Positions 27,501-36,426 of a stretch of 64,000 bases of DNA are shown here, piece after piece (position 1 is the first letter of the stretch; each line of letters begins with the position of its first letter). This DNA is from Aulostomus chinensis (lineage: Eukaryota > Chordata > Actinopteri > Syngnathiformes > Aulostomidae). Location: assembly GCA_037954235.1 (NCBI GenBank), contig JBBMOA010000012.1, forward strand, positions 1,750,001 through 1,814,000, in the 5' to 3' direction. Position numbers and translations under genes: made by a program. The notes below the pieces were generated by a model that saw nothing but the letters and a program-made list of their open reading frames with translations, did not search any database and had not been told where the DNA came from.

Positions 27501-29774
27501 GTCGTCTCCGCCCTTCTTGCATTGTAGTCAAGGATGATTGCTGGTTTTTGGTCTTCCCGAGTGCTCATAAGGATCTCATTCTTGTTCTTCTTCTTTGTAT
27601 GAGACAACTGTGGTGTCCTGAGTAAAGGCACACATAGAAGAAGACCTCTCTTCCCCTTGTTGCAGGTAGGGCAGGTGGCAGCTCAGGTGTGTTCCTCCTC
27701 ACAGTGCCAAACATTGTGATTTTTTTCTTCAGCAGCACCTGACTGAGCTCATGAGATGTAAAGAAATGATCCCAGGTCCTCTCAGCCCTTCTGCCATACC
27801 AGTACAACCCACGTGCCTTGTTTCAAGGTCATCGTGACCTCTGTCACCTCTTTCCCTCTTTATATATTCACACCAACATGACATATCAATTTGACCCCAC
27901 TGGGAGATGTAGAATCCATCGAAATAGATGCGGGTCAAATTCGACCTGTAACAGCCTCAAAAGGGCAAAAAAGTGTAGCACATATCCAAAATTATGTATC
28001 AATATTTTAAAATTATTTTCTTGTATTTTGGGCCACTTCAGGAAAAGTCATCAAGTTTCAGGCTTAAAGAATGACGTTGAGGGTGTTTTTACTGCTGTCA
28101 AAAGTCAAAACGGGTCACGTGACCTGAATAGTCCGTGAGGGTTAAGAAGTGTCAATCATAAAATATAAGTTCCTGAAGTCTAAACAAGCAGAGAACAACC
28201 ATGTCATCAATCTCTCGGCTACACTTCTGCGTTAGCTTGTCACCATGGTTACAGTAGACGGAGCCTCTATGCACTTGTGCTAAAAGGTTTAATTCTGACC
28301 CCATGTTCTATAACATCAAGGTAAACGGTTGAAGTGATACTTTATCCAAAAAGTACTCCATTGTACTCACTAGTAGGTGTCTTTAGCTCGCTAAGATGTA
28401 GATTTTCCCTCCTGCCTTACTTCTGTCAGAATGCAGGAAGAGCCAGTCATGTATGTAGTTAGTTTGTAGCTAACAGAGAGTGGCGGCTAGCAACAGCTAA
28501 ACTGTCAAAAAACATGGGTTTTCAAACTGTTGATTTATAATCCAGGTGGTCTTCATCCAGCTGTTTGCCCAGTAATCCACCAACTCTGACTGGGATCTAA
28601 AGTAACCACCAGAACTCGAACCTGAGGCTCTGACGAGAATCTGAAGCAAACGCAGCTACGTTTCATTTTTATAAAACTGCCCAGCTCACTGGAAATGTCT
28701 TGAGGTCGAAGTTATCATGGGGGCTCTGTCAGGAAAACAAATACCTGCTCTCTCCTGTGTCCAGGTGAAGAAGCTGAAGGCTCAGCTGGAACAAAAGACG
28801 CAGAGAAACGGCACCGACAGCGGGTCGAGCCTCGACGGTGAAATCGTAGAGAACGGCAGCGAGCCATCCATCATGGAACTGCAGAGTGAGTCTCCATCCT
28901 GGAACCGCAGCAGGTTGTTTCTGAGAGGCCTCGTCCACCTCGACAGTAACATGGTTGTCCATCGTTTACGTGTTTCAGGAGATTCCAGCCGGCAAATCAG
29001 CGACATGAAGTTCAAACTCGTGAAGGCTGAGCAAGAAGTGACGGCTTTAGAACAAAACGTGAGACGAGAAGTTTCGACACAGTCCAAGGTGGCTTGTTAG
29101 CAGGATGCTTATCTAACGGGTCTGTGTCTCTGGTTTCCAGGTGACCAGGCTGGAGGGTCAGGTGACTCGCTACAAGTCTGCGGCAGAAAATGCAGAGAAG
29201 GTTGAAGATGAGCTAAAAGCAGAGAAACGGAAACTGCAGAGAGAGGTACAGCCCCCTGCTGGACGCTTGCCCTCCACTGACCATAGATGAAGGAAACGCT
29301 GCGTGAAACAAGCGTTCTGCAGGTTTCAGGGTGATGAGTGTGAATTCTCTTGTAAACACGCAACTAAATATTAACGTAGTTCAATATTTGACGTGTCAGA
29401 AAATAAAATGTAGAAAAATTGGTTCTAACACCTGAGTTACAAAGGAGGTCTCAAACAGTTTCATGCAGCAGAGCGTCTCTGGAGCAGGAGACTGAGCTGT
29501 GGACACACAGCAAAGCTCGTTTATGTAAAATGTCCTATTTAGATATATTTATATTTATAGAGAGAGAGAGACAGAGGTCGTAGGACACACGCGCGAGCAT
29601 GTCAGATGAGTGCACGCCAGAAGGAACCAGCATGTCTCACGCTCTCCTCCCTGTCCGACCACACAGTTGCGGTCTGCGCTGGACAAGGTGGACGAACTGG
29701 AGGCCAACAACAGCCATCTGTCCAAACGGCTGGAGAAGATGAAGTCCAGCCGCGGCCTGGCCCAGACGCCCTAG
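2267..29774 (+). CDS. lrrfip1: LRRFIP1, Flightless-I-interacting coiled-coil protein (5' partial, coiled-coil isoform)
   Basis: LRRFIP proteins bind the leucine-rich repeats of Flightless-I; LRRFIP1 is also known as a nucleic-acid-binding regulator. The first exon here reads [20 protein letters not shown], the family hallmark. Exons: 2267-2353, 10574-10591, 10676-10747, 11824-11865, 12692-12742, 12845-12874, 13913-13978, 14066-14116, 14470-14529, 15327-15407, 16423-16485, 16728-16805, 17634-17735, 18375-18401, 18493-18618, 19054-19125, 19476-19646, 20316-20408, 20528-20620, 20759-20851, 21056-21188, 26219-26268, 28765-28885, 28979-29058, 29141-29245, 29667-29774. Ser-rich and Lys-rich exons precede the coiled coil, which starts near ELKDQIQDVESKY (19054) and includes KKLVDEREKM-like and SALDKVDELE segments. 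Exons up to 20851 are all phase 0. The initiator exon lies left of the window. LRRFIP1 rather than LRRFIP2 is chosen because of the large acidic alternative exon; fish a/b paralogue not resolved. Confidence 0.88.
2497..2690 (+). repeat. unnamed dispersed repeat, copy A
   Basis: Contains CTGCAGGAAGAACCAGCCAC, TTTAGCTTGAAGCTAACAGA and GATGCTAACAGCAGCTAAAC. The same order of blocks recurs, to different extents, at about 9487-9560, 17155-17330 (inverted), 28388-28505 and 61938-62065. No coding potential is seen. Confidence 0.65.
2691..2750 (+). repeat. (TG)n microsatellite
   Basis: TG run with one A interruption, adjoining the dispersed repeat copy A. Confidence 0.95.
4115..4262 (+). repeat. 22-bp minisatellite, about 7 units
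   Basis: The unit is close to CAGACGACTGCCAGGCGGCC plus TT, repeated with single-base changes. It lies in the large lrrfip1 intron 2354-10573. Confidence 0.9.
5160..7265 (+). repeat. 2.1-kb minisatellite, 40-bp unit, about 50 units
   Basis: The unit contains GAGACTAGTACAGACTACTA followed by GAGACCATTGCCGACTAT. Variants differ in ACC/ACT, TTACC/TTGCC and in a shorter GGGACTAGTACAGGTTATAA block that recurs at intervals, giving a higher-order pattern. The array decays into point-mutated units after about 7030. It lies in the lrrfip1 intron 2354-10573. Confidence 0.95.
7489..7541 (+). repeat. (AC)n microsatellite
   Basis: About 26 AC units. Confidence 0.95.
8345..8452 (+). repeat. AT-rich 11-12-bp tandem repeat
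   Basis: Degenerate copies of AGAATAATTGAT with GAT/GTT/CAT endings, about nine units, inside the lrrfip1 intron. Confidence 0.8.
9938..10442 (+). repeat. 12-bp minisatellite, about 42 units
   Basis: Units read GTTCACTCCTGT, GTTCACCCTGGT or GTTCAATCTGGT. Because the period is a multiple of three and stop-free, most frames on both strands stay open, producing spurious Val/Cys/His/Ser repeat proteins. It ends about 130 bp before the 18-nt lrrfip1 exon at 10574. Confidence 0.95.
11510..11530 (+). CDS. lrrfip1: possible 21-nt lrrfip1 microexon
   Basis: The 21 nt between a CTAACAG acceptor and a GTGAGA donor encode NFEQQLE. It is phase 0 at both ends, like its neighbours at 10676-10747 and 11824-11865, so it could be included or skipped without changing frame. 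The peptide fits the acidic, Gln-rich surroundings, but I do not recall it from a known LRRFIP sequence. It could be a chance acceptor/donor pair. Confidence 0.4.
13828..13908 (+). repeat. (TC)40 microsatellite at an lrrfip1 splice acceptor
   Basis: An 80-bp TC run ends four bases before the acceptor of the Lys-rich exon 13913-13978 and so forms its polypyrimidine tract. Confidence 0.95.
17155..17330 (-). repeat. unnamed dispersed repeat, copy C (inverted)
   Basis: Reverse complement of copy A over about 170 bp: GGATCAAGGAGACCTGGACT, GGTGACCAGACGTTTCTGGA and GTTAGCTTCAAGCTAAACAT correspond to the same blocks. It lies in an lrrfip1 intron. Confidence 0.65.
21714..22361 (+). mobile_element. 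Tigger/pogo-like DNA transposon remnant with TA target duplication
   Basis: A 648-bp element in the lrrfip1 intron between 21188 and 22838, flanked by TA at 21712-21713 and 22362-22363. The left end, CAGAGATCCCTCG, and the reverse complement of the right end, CAGTGGTCCCTCG, form the Tigger-type terminal repeat. Inside, 21957-22268 can encode 103 residues including KMLTIAQKVGLVDVRKEGRS, resembling the N-terminal CENP-B/pogo helix-turn-helix. The catalytic DDE domain is absent, so the element is non-autonomous. Confidence 0.85.
22838..25032 (+). CDS. lrrfip1: lrrfip1 alternative terminal exon, acidic long C-terminus
   Basis: A 2195-nt exon follows a CTCTCAG acceptor. The upstream exon ends at 21188 in phase 1, and joining it here restores a Gly codon and an open frame of about 731 residues ending TAA at 25030-25032. 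The product is very rich in Glu, Asp, Ser and Gln. A Lys/Arg cluster (KKKKKKRRGKKKG, about 23332-23370) and a Lys-rich end (KKNGKKGKSKGKEECKMS) look like nuclear-localisation or nucleic-acid-binding stretches. Two internal segments, 23656-23781 and 24085-24213, are near-duplicates. Long LRRFIP1 isoforms of mammals have a comparable acidic final exon. The reading frame is also open upstream of the acceptor, so the exon edge rests on phase agreement with 21188. Confidence 0.85.
25880..25885 (+). terminator. lrrfip1: polyadenylation signal of the acidic-exon lrrfip1 transcript
   Basis: AATAAA lies about 850 nt after the TAA of the acidic exon and is followed by GT/T-rich sequence (TGTGTCGCTGTGACTG), as expected downstream of a cleavage site. 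It would define a 3'UTR of about 25033-25905, a stretch with no other recognisable gene. Confidence 0.6.
26219..29774 (+). CDS. lrrfip1: lrrfip1 alternative 3' exon block encoding the C-terminal coiled coil
   Basis: Five exons (26219-26268, 28765-28885, 28979-29058, 29141-29245, 29667-29774) encode 155 residues of heptad-rich coiled coil ending in KRLEKMKSSRGLAQTP and a TAG. The block starts in the same phase as the acidic exon: the G at 21188 plus AG gives Glu, then IRLRKLVDEREKM. The conserved run SAAENAEKVEDELKAEKRKL at 29141-29245 is typical of both LRRFIP1 and LRRFIP2. A transcript using this block skips 22838-25032 entirely. The intron 26269-28764 contains the piggyBac remnant and a dispersed repeat. 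Total coding length from 2267 is divisible by three only when all five are joined in order. Confidence 0.88.
26945..27305 (-). repeat. SINE-like/LINE-tail dispersed repeat, copy 1 (nested in piggyBac)
   Basis: Contains the teleost-wide block with TGTCTTTGGACTGTGGAGGA, AGGGAGAACATGCAGACTCC and GGTCACCAGTCCATGGCAGG. It matches copy 2 at 30495-30820 in reverse orientation over about 250 bp. The family name is not assigned. Confidence 0.75.
27341..27810 (-). pseudogene. piggyBac transposase fragment, broken
   Basis: Two overlapping minus-strand frames carry pieces of a piggyBac-family transposase: one around 27565-27807 with FFTSHELSQVLLKKKITMFG and one around 27341-27631 with EDQKPAIILDYNARR. 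A frame change separates them, and the upstream catalytic region is replaced by unrelated sequence. It cannot make an active enzyme. Confidence 0.7.
28388..28505 (+). repeat. unnamed dispersed repeat, copy D
   Basis: Shares AATGCAGGAAGAGCCAGTCA and the CTAACAGCAGCTAAACTG-like block with copies A and E, in a more diverged form. It lies in an lrrfip1 intron. Confidence 0.5.
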
Positions 29775-30401
29775 CAGCCACGCCGCACATCTCCTCCACC
29801 TGGCCGCTCGCCTGGGACAAGAGTCGGGTCGCTCGCTTGATAGCAAAGAAAAAAAAACATAAAAAATCCACTTATAGAGAACACAAACAAGCAACGTGCC
29901 ATTTCTGTCTGATGAGGAGTGTGTGTAGCCATGTGCGCACACTCAGGAAATCCATGTGGCGACGGCTAGAGGACACGACTCCGCCCCACGGAAACATCAC
30001 TCCGAAGACTCGTCTGTTGTCATGACGACGTTGTCGAAGCGTCCTCCTGCTGCTGCCTCTGGCCTCGTTCACATGGAGGCGGTGCGACATGTTCAGGACA
30101 GTTTGTGTGTTGATGAATGAACAAGCACACGTGTGTGTTTTCCTCGTTTGCATCCAAAGCCAAACTATTTTTGATTGTTGATGACTCACAGTAGTTCATA
30201 ACCACGCGGTCACAGCTTTCCCTCGAGCTGCTCCTGCTTCACGCGGTCCTCACTGTCGGCTTCTGCACACTTCCAACGCGGAGACAACAGGGACTGGAGG
30301 TGGTGACGGCAGGAGACGCCGGAGACACTGGGGAGACGCTGCGTCACTGTTTACAAGCTTTAACGTGTTTGTAAGGAAGCAGAGCGGTGTTTTCTTTGTG
30401 C

Positions 30402-30407
30402 AATAAA
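30402..30407 (+). terminator. lrrfip1: polyadenylation signal of the coiled-coil lrrfip1 transcript
   Basis: AATAAA lies about 630 nt after the TAG at 29772-29774. The intervening sequence (29775-30401) has no supported gene and is best read as the 3'UTR. Confidence 0.6.
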
Positions 30408-30494
30408 ACTTAAACCAGATTTGTATTCGCCTTAAATCAGTGTTTTACTTGAAGGTCATGGGTCCACAAAGACCATGAGATGAATCACTGTCAA

Positions 30495-30820
30495 TGGAGG
30501 CCGGCCCGGTGGAGCAGTGGTCCTCCCTGTGGCCCCCAGCAAGAAGGTTGTGGGTGGAGCCCCGGCTGCAGCACGGGGTCTTTCTGGGTGAGTCTCCATG
30601 TTCTCCCTGTTCCTGCTGGGTTCTCTCTGGTACTCCAGCTTCCTCCACAGTCCAAAGACATCAAGAGGGACCAGGTTAATCCAGACTCTAAATTGACCGT
30701 AGGCGTGGCTGGGAGAGCCAATGGTTGTCTGTCTCTATGTGTTGGCCCTGCCATGGACTGGTGACCTGTCCAGGGGGAACCCCGCCTCTCGCCGTGTGTG
30801 TGTAGATGGATAGATGTCGG
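30495..30820 (+). repeat. SINE-like/LINE-tail dispersed repeat, copy 2
   Basis: Begins with a decayed tRNA-like head (CCGGTGGAGCAGTGG as A-box and a worn B-box near 30550), continues through TTCTCCCTGTTCCTGCTGGG and CAGTCCAAAGACATCAAG, and ends with a GATGGATAGATG tail. Orientation is opposite to copy 1. It lies just 3' of the lrrfip1 polyadenylation signal. Confidence 0.75.
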
Positions 30821-31639
30821 GGCCATTCATCAAGGTCCTCCTTTCTTTATCTGAGAGGTTCAATCAATCACAATGAGAAAAGCATCAACTGTTAGACAGC
30901 TGTTACTACTGTTGCCATGGTTACTGCTGTGGTTGAAGGCTCAGGTCGTGTACGGTTACCTGTAGAGCTCCTTTGGTCTCAAAGGAGCCCTGTGATAATG
31001 ACCTTTTTGACCTCCTCTGTCACAAGTATGATGAAATCCGTTGTACCGCTCGCCTCCTGGGCCAACTTCTGTCGCTGAGCCCGACAGTCATGGAGAGAGT
31101 TGGTGGAGCTACCGGGTGTTGCATCATTTGTTGTTGCTGGTCACTGATGCGAGGTATTTACCTGGTAGAAGATCCCATTAGGCCACCCACTGGGAGCACT
31201 GGGTCATTAGTCACTGCTTCCAGGCCGACTGGAGTCACTCCAGCCCCCTGAGGCCTGAGGTCCCTCAGTACAGAACCCTGCCGCCAGCTCTACTTTTTAA
31301 CTTTACTTTTCTCTGTATAAACAGTATTTTTATTCCCTGCCCTCTGTTGAAGCGCCTTTGAGCAAGGTGCCGTGCCACTTTCTACACCTGATGGTCAGAT
31401 TAACAACCTGGATGATCTCATGAAGGTACACATCAGGAGGTGACGTCACAGAAACAAAACAACTTGAAGTGAACCGGAGGTAAAACAAGGTGGCGGCAAC
31501 GCAGTTCCAAAGCCTTGAGCAGCAGGAACGGTGCGCTGGTCCAAATCCACCCTGAGCTGCGGGTCACAGCTCTTCTGTGTCTTTTCAGTGTAAAGAACGA
31601 TGTTTCCACAACTGCTCAGACACGTGGAACATTCACTGC

Positions 31640-32025
31640 CAGTCTGGTACCATCCCGACTGGTGTGGTCCAGTCTGGTAAAGTTCTGTGTGGTACAGTCC
31701 ACTCAGGTACGGTGTGGTCTGGTGCAGTCCTTTTTGGTACGGTACGGTCCTGTCTGGTAATGTCCTGTGGTCCGGTCTGGTACGGTCTTGTCTGTCATGG
31801 CCCAGTCTTGTACAGTCCAGTCTGATGCAGTTCTGTCTCATACAGTCCTGTCTGGTACGTTCCCGAACTGATACGGTCCAGTATGGTATGGTTCTGTCTG
31901 GTGCAGTCCTTCGTGGTACGGTCTGGTTTGGCACAGTCCTGGCAGGTACAATCTGGTCTGTTGTGGTCCAGTTTGGTGCAGTCCTGTCTGTTACGGTCCG
32001 GTCCGGTCCGGTCTGGACTGTAACG
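31640..32025 (+). repeat. degenerate TCTGGTACGGTCC-type tandem repeat
   Basis: Irregular 10-30-bp repeats built from GGTACGGTCCTGTCTGGT-like words fill about 390 bp. The long open frames on both strands here follow from the repeat and lack any known domain. Confidence 0.75.
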
Positions 32026-33129
32026 AGTGTCACTTTGTTCTTGTGATCCTGGACTTCTAGTTTTGTCTGTGGTTTCGTTCTTGAGTTCTTTTCTTCCTCA
32101 CGTGTTTGTGTTTGATGTTCTTCCGTCTTTGTTTCCTCCTTCCTTCCTGCACAGTCGGATGTTAGCAACCTCAACAACTTCCTCCCCAGTTGTCAAAACC
32201 AGTGATTCTCAAACTGAGGCACGTGTACCACTGGTTGTCCGCGAGCTCACAAGCAGGAGGGAAGATCCCAACACCCCTGGTGGTGATCAGTCTGAATCCC
32301 TCTGGTAGGGACGTGATGGAGCCGGAGCTCCCGAACCGGCCGGAACTCTCCCCATGAGTGTGTACTGAGCCCGAACCCAGTGTGTACCGAGCATATACTG
32401 GGTGTGTACAACTATTAGAAGTACTCCAACCGAGGCTCCAGCTGTCTGCTGATGTCACGTGTTCCTCCATCAGCTGGATGGAAGCGCCGACATCAGAGGC
32501 CTCGTTATTTTCCTACATTTATAAGATACTTGAGTGTTTGGTCAGTGATCAATGCATCAATACAGAGATCAGTTACTGGTACCAAGTGGATCTTTCCATA
32601 GTGACCTCCCAGTTCACCAGACCGACTCATCCAGTCACACCAGTTCCGGTTCATCAACATATTCCAGCAGGTGGGTTTCATGCCGCCCCCTGATTGGCTG
32701 AGGTGTGGCCCCTCCCTCTACTCGCAGTGCTTCATTTTCACTGAGGTGTACTGACCCACTGGACTAAACTTTGATCTGTAGTTTGAGGGTCCAAGCATGA
32801 GCTCGGTGTACTTGAACTCTGATACGCCTGTGTGGAGCATCAGAGTGTGTTTGATTTCTCCACCTCCACGGATGGTGGGGTCACATGTCTGGCACTGGGT
32901 CACAGATTCCCTGAGCAGGAATCACCTGTGGGCCCTCATTTACCTCATTCTGGTCCCCTGGACTATAACTTTGAAAAACTGTCTAAAAAAACCCTGTCTG
33001 GGTTGTGGAGCGTACGAACCGAGGGGGGGGGGGGCAAGAAGAAGTAGACGAGAGTGAGGGAAGTCAGTCAGCTTTATTTGGCTCTGGAGAACAAACGACA
33101 GATGGAGGAACAAATGTTGTCTTCTGACC

Positions 33130-33200
33130 AGTGTCAGAGGCCCTGCCCCTCCCCTGCTGAGGGCCCTGCCCCTCCCCTGCTGGGGGCCCTGCCCCTCCCT
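33130..33200 (+). repeat. short CCCTGCCCCTCCC repeat, 3 units
   Basis: Three copies of GGGCCCTGCCCCTCCCCTGC-like sequence. C-rich on the plus strand. Confidence 0.75.
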
Positions 33201-33504
33201 GACTGGACAGATACCTGCTGATATTGTAGTTGTTCCTCGTAGTTCACACTCGAATGAAATTACTGCAGTATCCAGAAGCAGCTCTTGTCACAATTTGTCT
33301 CTGTGGTACATCTGAAATATAAATACTATGAGTTCTTAGAGGGGGGGGGGGGGCATTCAAACTTCTAAAAAAAAGAGCATTGAAAATGTTCAGTCACCCA
33401 TCGTCATGTTGGAACTCACGTCCTGTAATTCTGAACTGACACGATACGTTACTGCTCGCACTGCGACTGCGTTCTCTTCAAAAGATGCAACGTAAAAGGG
33501 AAAG

Positions 33505-33700
33505 GGTGAGGGCCGGGGTGAGGGGGTGAGGGCCGGGGTGAGGGGGTGAGGGCCAGAGTGAGGGGGTGAGGGCCGGGGTGAGGGGGTGAGGGCCGGGGTG
33601 AGGGGGTGAGGGCCGGGGTGAGGGCCAGAGTGAGGTGGTGAGGGCCGGGGTGAGGGGGTGAGGGCCGGGGTGAGGGGGTGAGGGCCGGGGTGAGGCCCAG
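33505..33700 (+). repeat. G-rich minisatellite, about 20-bp unit
   Basis: The unit is GTGAGGGCCGGGGTGAGGGG, about nine to ten copies with two GGCCAGAG variants. Every unit carries several GGG runs on the plus strand. The minus-strand Pro/His-rich frames are a by-product. Confidence 0.9.
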
Positions 33701-34079
33701 CCTCCGTGGTTGGCAGGAAAAGAAGATGACAATAATCATGATCTTCTGTTGGAAACCAGCGTGAAGCCACAGGTTCCAGGTGTTTCCCTACGTTCTGACA
33801 CTGTTGACCTCCAGGGGAACTTCCATGTGTGGGGAAGTCTGACTGAACCTGAGGGGAACCTGACACACTCATGCTGTCTCAGACAATAAAAGGACAAGAA
33901 CAGTGACAGGGTTCATCTGAGGAGTCGCATCCTTCTGACATTTGACACCAAGCAAACTCCCTCTGCCTCCAAGCGGCGCCGGTTCATCAGCCGTTTCACG
34001 TCAGCTCCGTTTGACCCAGCAATCAGAGAGTCAACATGAATGCGTCTTTCTCACAGAGAGAGTTGTGTGTTTGCGTCAC

Positions 34080-35009
34080 TCAGGGCGTGGCTTTGCCGCA
34101 ACAGCACAGCCTCTGGAGGTGGTTGGAGATTTCTCTCATCTTCAGGCCGTAAATGATTGGATTAAAGAGAGGATGATAGAGAACGATTTGAAAGGTCATT
34201 ATCAGACGGACCGTCTTTGAAAACTCCACCTCCACCTGATCGCTGACGATATCAAACACACAGGAAGAGGAGAAGCTGAGTAGAACCAGCAGGTGGGGTA
34301 AACAGGTCTCTGCTGCCTTCTTCCTGACTGCTCCACAACTGTGATACGTGATTATGAATATCTTTGTGTATGTGGAGAGAATGAAGCACACAGGCAGAAG
34401 AGCAACATTCACCAAAACCACCAGACCGTACACAGAAAGAACTCTTAAGCTCACACAGTGAAGCCTGTGGACAGAATTACGGCAAAAAACACTGCCCAGA
34501 GTAGAACTACAGATCTCCAGTTTTGAGATGACGACAACTGCTGCTGCAACCTGGCAGGCCGGCAGCAACCAGGCCAACGCTAAGAGAGCGCTGACGGTCG
34601 TCCTGCTCATGATGGTTGGGTACTGCAGAGGTCTGCATATAGACACATACCTGTCATAAGCCATGGCTGCCAGCAGTAAGAAATCTGAACCTCCAAAAGA
34701 ATAATACAGAAAGTACTGGACAAGACAGGCTGAGTAAGAGATGATCTGTCTCTCAGACAAGAAGTCCATCAGAAGCTTTGGGTAGATAGTCGTGCTAAAC
34801 AAAACAGAGTTGAGTAGCAAAGCTGCAATGAAAATGTACATGGGCTCATGAAGGTTTCTGTGGATCCAGATCAGACAAATGATGGTAGAATTACTGCACA
34901 GTATGAGGAGATATACTGCAAACATGATCACAAAGTAAAGGTATCTGTATTTGACCACTTCTACATGACCACCAAGGGTTAAATATGTTACATTGAGTTC
35001 AGCCTCCAT
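34080..35009 (-). CDS. olfactory (odorant) receptor, 7-TM GPCR, single exon
   Basis: An intact intronless 309-residue open frame with the layout of an OR-family class A GPCR. It would act in the plasma membrane of olfactory neurons, coupling to a G-protein. Seen: an N-glycosylation site NVT (residues 6-8), seven hydrophobic segments starting near residue 23, the intracellular loop 1 motif HRNLHEPMYIF (50-60), the TM3-end motif MAYDRYVSIC (116-125), Cys95 for the usual disulfide with extracellular loop 2 cysteines (167, 176, 185), the TM6-entry motif KAAETCLPHL (231-240) and the TM7 motif PLFNPIIYGL (280-289). Length is normal for the family. The ATG at 35007-35009 gives the usual short N-terminus. 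The ligand and OR subfamily cannot be told. It stands alone between lrrfip1 and tyw5. Confidence 0.95.
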   Translation of the reverse strand: MEAELNVTYLTLGGHVEVVKYRYLYFVIMFAVYLLILCSNSTIICLIWIHRNLHEPMYIFIAALLLNSVLFSTTIYPKLLMDFLSERQIISYSACLVQYFLYYSFGGSDFLLLAAMAYDRYVSICRPLQYPTIMSRTTVSALLALAWLLPACQVAAAVVVISKLEICSSTLGSVFCRNSVHRLHCVSLRVLSVYGLVVLVNVALLPVCFILSTYTKIFIITYHSCGAVRKKAAETCLPHLLVLLSFSSSCVFDIVSDQVEVEFSKTVRLIMTFQIVLYHPLFNPIIYGLKMREISNHLQRLCCCGKATP

Positions 35010-36426
35010 GAAGCGTTAACAGTGAATACAACATGCAGACTGAAACAAATGAAACCACCTGACAAGTCAGAGCGACGCTCCCATGAACACGATCTCATTC
35101 ATCGACCTGATCACACAACTTCCTCTCCACAGTTCAGGTGTAGTTCAGAAGAAATACTTCGAGACTCCCCCCCCCCCCCCCCCCCCCCGAGGAACTCATT
35201 AGCTCTGTGACTAAGAGCTTTTATCAAGTAAACATCTTTGTCAAACTCCGCAGGGTCTGGATTCATGCGTGCGATGAACAGTCCTCCCGTCGTGTTGATG
35301 TGGAACCGCCGCGTCGGACGGCGTGGAAGCCAAAACACTGATTTGGTTTCCATGTAAAACTCGTTGCAGATCACCATCATTCATCCCTTCTCTCCTAACC
35401 ACGGTTGCTACAACAAAAAATCCACAGAATACCGAGACGTCGAGGTCAAGGGTTAGTTATGGCGCTACAGATTGTTGACGAAGCAGCAGAAATGTCCACC
35501 ATCCGCTCAGCAGACGCGTCACGTTTTGTGGGGGCTTCCTGTCTGGTGGGATCGGGTAACCTGTCAAACTTCCTGTCAGCCTCTGACTCCACCTTCACGT
35601 TCTGTTTGATGTGAGAAGGTGCGATGGAGGAAGAGCCACCAGCTTCAGATGAACCTGGGATTCATCAAGAACACTGAGTGGAATTTGCCATCAAAAACTG
35701 TCTCCTCCCCTTGTTATGATGCTGTGCTGCCAACGCCTGAGCCCCAACGTGGACTCACAGGTCCAAGACCAGGAGACCAACTGCCCCGTCCTGGACCGGT
35801 TGCATCCAAAGGAAGGCTCCTCCTCCCAGGCAGACATGCTGCCACCTCATAGGCCATGGGAGTGTTTAAGGCCAAAAATCAGAACGATGTCAACATCACC
35901 AGGTCGATGACATCACCACCTCATCCTCTTCAAAGTTAGCAGTACTAGTTAGCATAGGGGTCACATTTCCATGACAACCTGCAGTAAAAACTCCCAAACA
36001 TCCCGAGGACCAGCAGGCGAACCGGCAGCCAACAAACGCCACGACTGGTTGATGTCAAAGGAAAACCTTCCACTCTTAACCAAACCCCCACCATCGTAGG
36101 GCTGGAAGACGTCAGGCATGAAGCAGAGGGCCGGGTGGGGGGGGGGGGGGGGGTTAGAGGTACCAAGTACTTCCATGTACTAAGAGGACTGTACAATGAC
36201 CAAGTACTCTTTGGATAAAAGTTGAAAAAAGAGATTAAACAACCACGACACAAATCAACTGATCCAAGACCTGTGGTTGCAACCATCACATGACTAAAGG
36301 AGGAGGAGCGCGCGCACGCGCACACACACACACACACACACACGGTGCGGCACTTGTGTGCGTGTGAGCCATTTAACTTCTCCATGCCGATGTCAGGCTA
36401 AAACTCAAGGAACAAATCATGATGCG
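35010..36426. other. intergenic region between the olfactory receptor and tyw5
   Basis: Contains a poly-C run (about 35167-35188), a poly-G run (about 36137-36153) and a CA repeat (about 36318-36343). No gene or element recognised. Confidence 0.65.

Larger units (their letters stand above)
26650..28141 (-). mobile_element. degenerate piggyBac-like transposon flanked by TTAA
   Basis: The element lies between TTAA at 26646-26649 and TTAA at 28142-28145, the piggyBac target. Its ends start CCCTCACATACCGTTCA and, in reverse, CCCTCACGGACTATTCA. A perfect palindrome, GGGTCAAAATTGACCC, follows the left end. Minus-strand fragments between about 27340 and 27810 recall a piggyBac transposase (HFFTSHELSQVLLKKKITMF, then KPAIILDYNARRAE), but frames are broken and the N-terminal part is gone, so it is a fossil. 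A SINE-like repeat is nested inside at about 26945-27305. It sits in the lrrfip1 intron 26269-28764. Confidence 0.85.
30441..34079. other. intergenic region between lrrfip1 and the olfactory receptor
   Basis: Holds the SINE-like copy 2, the TCTGGTACGG tandem repeat, the C-rich repeat and the G-rich minisatellite. No supported gene. Confidence 0.65.

Noticed and set aside
31446..32177. 243-residue minus-strand frame, Arg/Thr/Asp-rich
   Set aside because: Follows the TCTGGTACGG tandem repeat; no known domain, and plus-strand frames are equally open.
33390..33872. Pro/His-rich minus-strand frames up to 160 residues
   Set aside because: Produced by the G-rich 20-bp minisatellite.
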